Source of the DNA: Mallotus nudiflorus | Lineage: Eukaryota > Streptophyta > Magnoliopsida > Malpighiales > Euphorbiaceae | Direction: 5' to 3' | Assembly (NCBI GenBank): GCA_947683625.1 | Contig: CANTUR010000623.1 | Coordinates: forward strand, 1,005,001-1,069,000 | Length of the DNA stretch: 64,000 bases | In this document: piece after piece, positions 55,301-64,000 of the stretch | Layout of the letters: every line of letters starts with the position of its first letter | How positions within the stretch are numbered: the stretch's first letter is position 1 | The notes under the pieces: generated by a model | Told to the model about the DNA's origin: nothing | Seen by the model: only the letters and a program-made list of their open reading frames with translations | Databases searched by the model: none | Translations under genes and position numbers: made by a program

Positions 55301-56518
55301 CAGCGATTTCTTGATAAATAGGAATACCATAAAATGCAATTGAAAGGGATAAGACAATTATTAGAAAGTTGGTAGCAAAGTTCACTCTCCACTAAGATAT
55401 TTTATATAGAAGAACATTAGATAGGATTTAATTATGCTGTTTAGACAAAAATGAAGCAAAAAAGGTAATGGTAGACATCCACAAGGGAGTTTGTGGTGCA
55501 CACATTAACAACACAATGCTAGCTAAGAAGATAATAAGAAGGGTTCTTTTAGATGATGATGATTTAGGATTGTGTTAAGTTTTCTAAAAGGTGTTATAAG
55601 TATTAGATTCATAGAGATGTTAGCCATCTGCCCCATTCAAAGTTACATACCATGTCAACTTCTTGTCCATTCTCATTTTGGGGACTTGGCATCATAAGGG
55701 AAATTCACCCTACAACCTCAAATGGGAACATATACATTATGGAAGTAATTGATTACTTTATAAAATGGGTTGAAGCATAATCCTTTACTAAACGAGGGTC
55801 AAAGCAAGTAACCAAGTTTCTATAAAATAATTTATTCTATCAATATGGGTTCCTCCCCATCTAATTTTAGATATTGGGATATAGTTCTAAGGAGAAGTGT
55901 GAATGTTGCTTGAAAAGTATAAGGTGAATCATTAAAAATCATCACCATATAAACCATAAGCTAATAGGGTTATGGAAGTAACAAATAAGGATATCAAGAA
56001 GATTCTCTATAAAATGATCGAAACTCATTGTGATTGGTCTAATAAGCTATCATTCGCTCTTTAGGGATATTGTATAATAATGAGAACATCCATAGGGGCA
56101 ACTCCTTTCTCGTTAGTGTAAGAGGCAGAAGTTATGCTTCCTATTAATATAGAAATGAAGTCTTTCATAATAGTATTTGAAGATGACTTACCCGAGGTGC
56201 AATGGGTGGAATAGATACTAACTCAGTCGAATCTAGTGGATAATGAAAAGTTAAAGGCACTCTATCATACTCAGTTGTATTAGAGAAGAATCATATAAGA
56301 TTTTGATAAAAGAGTAAGGCAACATGACCTCAAAATTGGAGATTGTGTATTAAAACAAGCTAAGCACCAGATCCAAGAGGAAAATTCTAATCCAATTGGG
56401 AAAGACCTTACCTAGTTAAGACTATTCTCTTAAAAGGAGTAGTCAAGTTGTTAGATGTTAACGAAAATGAATTTTCAATGGGTTAATGTCCATCATCTCA
56501 AGCGATACTACTCATAAA
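55301..56518 (+). pseudogene. Gypsy integrase of element E
   Basis: Integrase in several frames. Core: CPFSFWGLGIIREIHPTTSN, then GNIYIMEVIDYFIKWVEA at about 55730, QYGFLP, ILGYSSKEKCE, and ANRVMEVTNKDIKKIL-type at about 55970. The first catalytic Asp position (WGID in relatives) is Gly. The C-terminal part includes RVRQHDLKIGDCVLKQAKHQ at about 56310 and a final VHHLKRYYS-type end at about 56490-56516. The hairpin at 56563 follows 47 bases after the end, like the 48 bases in element B. Confidence 0.8.
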
Positions 56519-56562
56519 AAAAAAGAATGATGATGAATTAATGAAAAATGAGAGGTAAAATT

Positions 56563-56594
56563 CTTAGTTAGAAAACTCAAAATAGCTAATTAAG
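56563..56594 (+). ncRNA. Post-integrase hairpin of element E
   Basis: 32 nt: outer stem CTTAGTTA with TAATTAAG, 5' bulge gaaaa, inner CTC/TAG, loop aaaa, one unpaired c. It has the same length and layout as copy 4 of element B (41268-41299), with compensatory differences at stem positions 1 (G-C to C-G) and 6 (C-G to T-A). Confidence 0.65.
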
Positions 56595-57019
56595 GACAGG
56601 GGTACCTTCATTTTGAAATACTCAACATGTAACCATGCCAATGATAATTGCCACTTAGTGTGAATGAGAAAGATTGTTAAATTGTAAGTGTTAAAAAGTA
56701 AATGTTTGAATCAATATCTGCCAAATACAAAGGTAAATTTACACCTTAGAGTTAATATCCTTTTCTGATGTAGTAACTCTCTCTTTATGTTTTTACTTTT
56801 TCTTTGATTTTTTCTAATAACTGATTTGTAATTTCCATTATAATTCATCTCATTTTTGTATTAACACACCAAAAATAAGTAGAAATCATAAAAAAAAATG
56901 AAAGGATAAGAAAGTGTCAGAGACATCATAAAAAATGGCGCATCAAGTCAAAATACATTCTGAATGTCTAAAAATCATCATCAAGACAAGTCAGTGTAAA
57001 ATATCAAGGGAAAGGGAAA
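56595..57019. other. Spacer between hairpin and antisense gene of element E
   Basis: No gene or repeat seen apart from A-rich runs near 56885. Confidence 0.4.
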
Positions 57020-57849
57020 ATCAAGACTCATCCTCATCATCATCTAAGGTCCTTTACTTTTGGGTCCATCATTAAAGTCGTGGATCCTCAACTCCTCGAC
57101 CTTAGCCTGAGGCCTCTGAATCTCACTTTAATAATAGGCCTCCTACTGATGCATCACCTTCTCCAACTGGCAAATCATCCCTACACATTCATACTACATC
57201 ATAATATACATGCATTAGCATATGCACAACTCATAGCACACACCTTGCATATTATGTACTTGAATAGGGAAAGATGCGAGAAAATTCACCTTGGTCTTCA
57301 CGGAGTTATGGACATGATGACTAAGCAAGCTCAAGGCACACTAGTACGAGCACTCAATCATCTCCCATCAAATATGTGCACAAGGCCATTAGCAAATAAA
57401 AAATCCAAAATAACATCAAAGAGAAAAAGTGCAATGCAAACTTACATGAGTATTGTTCTTAGGGATGAAGACAACTGGCTCTGTAACTGTGGGGACCATA
57501 TAAGACACCACACCACTATGAAGATAGTACCCCTTAAGCAAAGGAATTAAGGGTATCGTAGCAACTCTAAGAACCATATGAGCAGCCTCAGAGGGAACCC
57601 TAGCAACACCTACACCATTGGAGACCTCAGTGTAGATGGCAGGGTTTAGCGCACGTCCAAGATTTTAGCAACCGTGGCATTGTTTGAGCTCAGGGCTCTA
57701 AAGAACACACTAACCACTGTCACAAAGACATGGCGTGGAGATGAGGAGTGATCACCCAGGGTAATAACTGGGACAAATCGAAAAGGTGGTACTCGATTCC
57801 CTAAAAGAAAACTATCACCACAACCAGGAGATTCTGGATACGGAATACC

Positions 57850-59757
57850 AACTTCTTTCAATCTTGTGTTCATTTAGAATTACTTTATGAATTACTATCT
57901 TATCCTCTATTTACATGCAATTTCATAAAACCCTAAAACAATCAACTCCAAGGCAAACTAGTCATGAAATATACAAGTAAATAATGCATTCAATAAATCA
58001 CATAATCCCTAAGTTAGTCTAATTTACATGGATTTTAAATAAATGAGCTAAATCTACATGTTTTAAATTATAAGTGAACTTAAAGACCTAATTCCTTTTG
58101 ATTTTAATTAAATGAACCTAAGTCTACTAATTTTAATAAAAATGGACCTAATTCTACAAATTATGGAATATTTAAATTAGTGGGCCTAATTCTATATATT
58201 TTAATTCTAAGGTGGTCTTAAATCTACAAATTATGAAGAAAATGGCTTAAATTAAATGGGCTAAGTCTAAATTAATTAAATTAAATTAGGTGGGTCTATG
58301 TCTAATTAACTAAATGGGTCCAAGGGTATTTCTAACCTAAAATCTAATTAATTATGGACCTAAAAATATATTTTAATTAATTAAACCTAATTAATTATTA
58401 AATGAGATGGGTTAAAAGAATTACCTAAACTTAAATAAATAAATCAAAGCCTAAAATGGGCTTAAGGCCCAAAATACATATAAATAATAAATAAACCCAA
58501 AAACAAGTAAAAACATAAAAGAAACAATTAAATAAGATCAAACAAATAATTAAATTAATCCTTACTAAAAATCTAATTTTTATTAATAAGCAACCTAAAT
58601 TAATCTATTTCCTCCATTGATTTTAAGTAATTACCTAATTGAAACATAATTTTACTAATCAATTTAATCAAAATAAACATGCAACCACACATATAATTTT
58701 ATTACTCCCACTATTGGAGCTATTACATTAATTCATAAATTAGTTAATAAAATAAAAATAAAGCAATAAATAAATACAATAAAAATAAAAATACCCTAGA
58801 AACTAAGTCTCTATAAGGCTTTATCCATAGTCTTCCATGGACTTCTCATGAATTCATCCCTCCCACATGATCACCATGTGTTTTCCTCCATAATCACCAC
58901 AAAAATAAAATAAAATAATAATTAATGAATAAATTATGATAATAACTTGAAAGAACAATAATATAAAATAATAATATAAACAAATAAATAAACAAATAAA
59001 TAAATAAATAAAGAAGAAGAAGATGATGATATGATTATGAGTGATTTAGGGTACTCCTCATATTTATAAGTCACCGTTCTCGATAAGCCTTCGAATCTTC
59101 TTCTTCAAAAATTCTCCACGAATCTTAAATCAATTGTTAAATTAAAAGGAATTTTTTATATAAAAAAAAAAACTCAAAAGAAAATCACGTTTTCTTCTTC
59201 CTCCCCCTTTTCCTTTTTTCTTCCTTCTCTCTTTTACCTCTTTACCATCCCCTTTTCTTTTCCTCCTATTCTCTCTTTATATAGTGGAACTAGGAAGCCT
59301 AACCACAATCCTAATATGATTCTAATTCCTAAAGTATAAGATTAACACTTAAAATTATATTTAGGAATTTTAAACCAGTTAGGATTGAGTTAATTAGGAA
59401 TTTTAAACCAATTAGAACTAAATTAAAAATAGAAAAACAAAGACAGAAGAATTCAATCCCGACAAGGATTGTGTAATTCTGATTGGAATTGGTGTAATTT
59501 CGATTGGAATTATGGAATTCCGACATGCATTTTTTTAACATTTAATTACAAAAAGGCCATTGGAAGAATTTAAATTTTGCAATTAGGTCCTAAAAAAACC
59601 TTGCAATTTAGTCCTTGAAAACATTAAATCCTTCCTTTAAAAGCTGCATTTAAACCCTTAGAATTTTAAAGATTAAGTATCGAAGATATTTTCATCATTG
59701 AAGTCCTTTGTTGCATCCATAACACATCATCCCAAAATTAGGTGACTACACTCAACA
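57850..59757 (-). mobile_element. Minus-strand LTR-like insertion in the antisense PMD gene
   Basis: 1,908 bp of non-coding sequence flanked by the 5-bp word GGTAT (minus strand; atacc at 57845-57849 and 59758-59762). On the minus strand it begins TGTTGAGTGTAGTCACC and has TATATAAAG at 59283-59275, like a solo LTR. The 3' terminus (AAGTT) is not the usual CA, so borders are uncertain. An AAAT-rich simple repeat at about 58975-59012 lies inside. Confidence 0.45.
58975..59035. repeat. (AAAT)n with short GAA and GAT runs
   Basis: aaataaataaataaataaag followed by gaagaagaagatgatgat. A simple microsatellite. Confidence 0.85.
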
Positions 59758-61910
59758 ATACCTCCAATCTGAGTCCTCTTTGAACAAGACTATTAGCACA
59801 TAAAAGAACATATCAGAATAAAAGCACAGTCAATATAAAACAATATAAAAGAATTAAGACTCATTAGACCAGTAGAAGAGGAGGAACCACTGATAAAGGG
59901 GGCATGCCTGTAACCACCCATCACACCATTAATTAGACGAGGTATAATAGTCTCCATAAAAGAAATGCCCTCTGGCTCCAACTGGAACAGACCCACCTTC
60001 CCAGCCACTACGACCTTTAAATTGGTACCCACTAGATCCTTCCCTCAAAACATGTCAACTATAGGGGAATAAGGCATGTAGTGAGTAGTAAGTCCCCTAG
60101 TCTAGTCTATCATGTGCTCACCTAGATACTAAGCACAGTCGACAGGGGTCACCAATAACATTCTCCTATTAGAAATCTCAATAACTCTCTACATCACCAC
60201 AAAAATCTTGGTATGGAACTCTCCTCACTATCGAAGGTTAATATGTAATAAGAACAAATTGTCATAAAGGAACAAGAAACCCCAAAGAGTAGAAAAAGAA
60301 AAGAAAGAATTAAAACTAGAGAATAAAAACAAACCCTATCAAATGTCAACCTTATAAGAGCAGTGCGGACTTCCTCCAAGGACTGCAAGTGACTTCTCCA
60401 ACTTTAGGACATCCAAAGAGGGAAGCAAAGGAACTCCTCATGCATTTGAGTGACCATGGTAGGAGGAGTAAGGATACGAAACTCCAAGGCCCAAATCTAT
60501 AAAAATAAAAAAAATAATAACAAAAGTATCTCATAAGTGACATGCTTAGGAAAAGAGAGAAAGAAATAGCAAAAGCATTAAAGTAACTCATATCAACCAC
60601 TAGAAGGATACCATAAATTTGGGATCTGCCTTTACATATGTCATCTAGACCATATAGAAGATAGCCATAAGTAGGAGAACCCTAGTTATACTCCCATAAG
60701 CTATCAAGGTCCTGCAAAAAGGGAAATAGCCATGAATCATCGATGTTGTTTGCATTCGGGGACACTATCATGCTCATCAGGTAGAACATAAAGCACTTAG
60801 TTAGTCTCTGAGTATCCTCTAGCCCACCCATCAAAGCTACCTTACAAGCACATATAAGGTGAGCGTATGAAATATCAAATGATAAATACCGGCCAGTAAA
60901 GCTACCTCGACCGACTCTAAACTCAAGACCATACCCAAAGAGCTCGACACACAGTATTGTAAGGTCATCAAGAATATTGAATAACACCAGTCAGGCAATA
61001 AAGGAGAACCTCATAAGCATAGCAAAGTTAAGGGGTGTAATCATCATCTCCCTAAACCAAAAGTGGAAGGTGTGTGTGCAGTCTGACCACCTCTAAATCA
61101 AGGCAGTCATAGTCGCTTGATGGCTCTTCAACATGTATAGACCTATCGATAAACCTTTAATTAGTCCATCAAAGCCAAAGTCATATACCCAATCATACAC
61201 CTCCCTAAGTAAACTCTGATAGAACTCCTTCGCTCCGGTAAAGCTACCAGGCAATACTAAAGGTGTCACTATGCCCTAATAGGAAAGGAAGTCAGTACAA
61301 TATAATTCCTAACTAAACATTTCATTTTCAATGTAATAATATACACTGGCTATCTATTCATTTTTTACTCGTAAGTATCGTAAGGCAAAGCTCAATACAC
61401 TAAATAAAGGGAAGTTAGTGAAAATAAAAGTTCTGACTAAAAATTTCATCTATAGTAAAATAAACCATAATCATTTGTTTCTTTTCATTTGCTTACAAGA
61501 AAATTTTAAGAACTAATTCAGGAACTAATATGCAACCTAAGGGGAAAAATTTAAAAAGGTTCTAAAATCAATACCTAACAAGAGCAAACAAAGAAAATTC
61601 TCAAGCATTTAAGGCCCAGAACATAAGCAACAAAAGTTCCTCCTAATAAAAAGGAGTATCATATATAATAATTCTTACAAAAATAAAAAGGATAGTAAAA
61701 TTCACATGCTAATATATTTTGTCCTATTTCAGAGAAAATCTCAAAAATGAAAGCAAAAGAAAGAAAAAAGAAGCAAAAAGTGCTCAGGATCAATACCTAC
61801 AAAATCTCCTTGCATGGGTATAATATGAAGAAAATAAGTGAAATCCTAAAAACCTAGAGAAAATTAAAGAAAATATAGAGAAAAAAAGGAGAAAATGAAA
61901 AAAAAAAAGG

Positions 61911-61918
61911 CTTTTATA
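61911..61918 (-). promoter_or_regulatory. TATA box of the antisense PMD gene (element E)
   Basis: The minus strand reads CCTATAAAAGCC, followed by a pyrimidine-rich leader and the ATG about 100 bases on. It is the clearest of three such antisense TATA-ATG pairs in the window. Confidence 0.5.
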
Positions 61919-61934
61919 GGTCTTGATTATGTGG

Positions 61935-62012
61935 ATCCTGTCACAACCCACGCGCATGGATCCAAGACCAACACTTGTGGGTTATAGGACCCTCACTTGT
62001 GGGTTACTCTTA
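61935..62012. repeat. Word cluster upstream of the antisense PMD gene
   Basis: Repeated words cacttgtgggtta (twice, near 61973 and 61995) with related acaacccacg and ccaagacc. Comparable in style, not in sequence, to the clusters at 24925 and 45775. Confidence 0.5.
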
Positions 62013-63184
62013 CACAGCTCATTAGGGCTTACTGAAGCCTCAAAACACAAACTATAGACATCCTGAAGCTTTAAAAAGGCTCTAGAGGTATTCCAAAGAC
62101 CTAAAAGTCAATCTGTAGCCCACATAATAAATTAGAGGCTCCTAAAATATGTCCAAAAAAAGGTAAAAGCTCCAAGGAAATACTCTGTATCACGCCATTT
62201 TAAGTTTCTCGCATGCATTCATCTATCCATACATTTATATTTGTGTTTTCATCTAAAAGAACTTTTCATGCTCCTAAAAGTGAACCCATATTAAGGAAAG
62301 GGCATATAGCAAAGACTAGTAAACTAATTTTAACAGTTGTTGTTATACTATAATGAAGCTTTTAGATTTCTCAACTTTATTCTTTGATCTAGAGCAAGTG
62401 TTTCTGAAATTTAATTAACTTAATGATTGATAACCTTATGAAGGAAAGAAAATTCATTAAAAAGGAGAATTTTAAGGAATCATATTGCTCTAGTAGTTCA
62501 TGATTACCAATAACAAACCTAAAAACCAGCGCAAATGCAAAATCATACTTAATATAGTCCAATGCTCAAAGCTAGTAAGAGTATCTAAAGGATCCCTTAG
62601 CAAAATTTACACTAAGTAATGCAAGAAAGGTGGGGCATAACCAAAAAGGGAAATTAATGTAGAAAGGCACCTTCTCTAATGCTCCTAAAAAGAGTAAGAG
62701 TCTTTTAAAACTCTTTAACAACATTCACACTGAGTAATATTGGAAAGGTGAGGAATGCTTGAAAAGAGAAAAGGCCCTATAAAATAAATAGTATGATTGC
62801 GCATTCACGCCTAATCGAGGAATGTTATAGTAACTAAAGTTATCTTGTTCGTCATGATTCTTAATGATCGTGTTTTAAGAAATCCTCTTCTAATCATTTG
62901 GGATGCTTGCTTTTCACTTGGTAATAGAAACATCCCTTATAAAGGATTATTATTCAAGCCTCGAGGAAATAGCAAAAACTACATTAATATGAGGTTATGG
63001 TGACCAAAATCATCCAAAGCTCCTGACACACACCTTTTCTCGGTGTGGGTAAACCTTTAAAATCACAAATAAAATCTACATGCTCTATGATTTCAAATCC
63101 ATATTACAACTTTTCAATCTTAGAAGCACCAAAATTTTAGAACTTTTCAATCTTAGAAGCACCAAAATTTTGGAAAGTTACATA
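62013..63184. repeat. 3' region of element E with imperfect tandem repeats
   Basis: No gene. Two imperfect ~122-bp units start near 62567 and 62689 (each with an aagagta word and a cactaagtaatgcaagaaag or cactgagtaatattggaaag word). A 35-bp duplication (aacttttcaatcttagaagc and following) is at about 63107-63176. Confidence 0.6.
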
Positions 63185-63720
63185 ATACTTAAAGCCTATT
63201 CAGAGCTATAAAGTATATTTTGCTTATAGCCTATTTAAGGCTATGTAACACCCATAAAATTTTTTATATGCATCATCAATTTTTTGAAATCCATCACTTG
63301 ATTCTTGTTCAAGGCTATACAATGTATTTTGTTTAAAGCCTAACCAAGGCTATACAGCACCCATATAGGTTTTTACATGCATCATTGATTTTTTGAAACC
63401 CAACACTTGAAGCCTGTTTAGGGCTATACAATGTGTTTTGCTTAAAGCCTAGCCATGGCTATACAATCCTATAAAGTTTTTTACATGCATCATGGTTTTT
63501 AAAACTATGCATTTGAAGACTATCCAGGGTTATACAGTGCATTTTTACTTAAAGTATGTCATGGGCTATATAGCATTGCATCATTTTATTTGAAATCTAT
63601 TCAGGGGTACACAACACCTATTTTCCCTTAAAGCCTATTCAAGGCTATACAATGCATTTTTGCTTGAAACCTATTCAGGGCTATACATCGCAATTTGCTT
63701 CCTATACATTGGCAAGTATA
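63185..63720 (+). repeat. Tandem array of ~120-bp units in the 3' region of element E
   Basis: Four to five imperfect units, each containing aaagcctattcaaggctata twice in varied form, then caatgtattttgctt or cacccataaagtttttaca. The internal sub-period is about 55-60 bases. It corresponds in place to the minisatellite of element B, but the sequences are unrelated. Confidence 0.85.
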
Positions 63721-64000
63721 AACTATTAGGTTACGAGATTCAAAACGCAATGGAAATTTTTTAAAAAATAAATCACAAACTTGAACCAGGTTTCATATAA
63801 TTCGATTAGCTAATTGATTAAGGCTTTCAAAAACCTTACCACAAAAGCAAAGAGAGGCAAGACTGCTGTAAGGGAGAGAAGGGGTTCACTCTAATGACAC
63901 CTACCTCGAGCTTTTGATTTTTTAGGCCGGATTAATATGTCTCCAAATGAATATGTCCTCTACAAGTATCCACATGAACAACCTTTTCAACCAAAATGAA
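63721..64000. other. Window end, no recognisable gene
   Basis: A slightly more GC-rich end with no ORF or repeat that I can support. The 3' LTR of element E, if present, lies beyond. Confidence 0.4.

Larger units (their letters stand above)
57020..61815 (-). pseudogene. Antisense plant mobile domain (PMD) gene of element E, with an insertion
   Basis: On the minus strand a possible first exon has its ATG at 61813-61815, about 100 bases behind TATAAAAG. The PMD exon (about 60660-61280) reads IVTPLVLPGSFTGAKEFYQS, then ATMTALI and RWSDCTHTFHFWFREMMITP, then after a frameshift CKVALMGGLEDTQRLTKCFM and NIDDSWLFPFLQDLDSLWEY. PMDs have ALIERW..THTFHL..GEMTITL and, later, LLGxxLFPDxSGN..YLxxLxDL; both marks are present in order. 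Further frames on the strand (60352-60600, 59793-60032, 57646-57873) look like later exons. An acidic tail (LDDDEDES, stop) is near 57025. An LTR-like block at 57850-59757 interrupts it. Confidence 0.7.

Noticed and set aside
57080..57550. Plus-strand open frame of 156 residues
   Set aside because: No family match. The opposite strand is the tail of the antisense PMD gene.
63185..63720. Centromeric satellite
   Set aside because: Only four to five diverged units, inside or next to element E. Too short and diverse to call a satellite array.

Overview
This is plant nuclear DNA made almost wholly of decayed, nested LTR retrotransposons, with one LINE remnant at the left edge. It is strongly AT-rich. 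Reverse transcriptase, integrase and gag reading frames are broken by stops and frameshifts on both strands. I found no intact host gene, rRNA or tRNA gene. The families (Ty3/Gypsy Tat/Ogre-like, a chromovirus-type gag, Ty1/Copia, plant LINE with plant-type RNase H, plant mobile domain) point to a seed plant, probably a eudicot. I cannot name the species.

Layout. 1-1545: 3' part of a LINE with a simple-repeat tail. 2100-3209: a Gypsy gag remnant, cut off where LTR A1 begins. 3210-12515: element A, two long LTRs (A1, A2) around a leader, a gag remnant, an unclassified insertion and a small coiled-coil ORF; no pol. 12545-17510: a minus-strand Gypsy gag-pol relic (G). 17540-23194: a minus-strand Copia fragment (integrase, protease, gag, leader, PBS, LTR). 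23732-24745: a third, partial LTR A copy. 25297-51820: a giant Tat/Ogre-like element (B) with LTRs of about 4 kb. Its internal region holds leader, gag, protease, RT, RNase H, integrase, a post-integrase hairpin array, two antisense genes and a minisatellite. A complete 4,047-bp gag-only element (C) sits inside B. 51821 to the end: a second Tat-type element (E) starting in mid-pol. It has RT, RNase H, integrase, a matching hairpin, an antisense plant-mobile-domain gene and 3' tandem repeats. E is interrupted by a 1,154-bp rearranged relative of C (D) and by a minus-strand LTR-like insertion.

How the parts relate. B and E share one plan: sense gag-pol, then a conserved 31-32 nt hairpin just past the integrase stop, then antisense ORFs of plant-mobile-domain or DUF7745 type, each with a TATA-like box about 90-100 bp before its first ATG, then tandem repeats in the 3' untranslated region. 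C is a non-autonomous gag-only element with LTRs, PBS, PPT and TSD. D carries the same family's 5' LTR start at both ends, in inverted orientation, between 5-bp target duplications. The most notable signals are the hairpins, whose paired bases change in a compensatory way between copies, the antisense genes, and D. All coordinates and alignments were made by eye; domain borders of broken genes are approximate.
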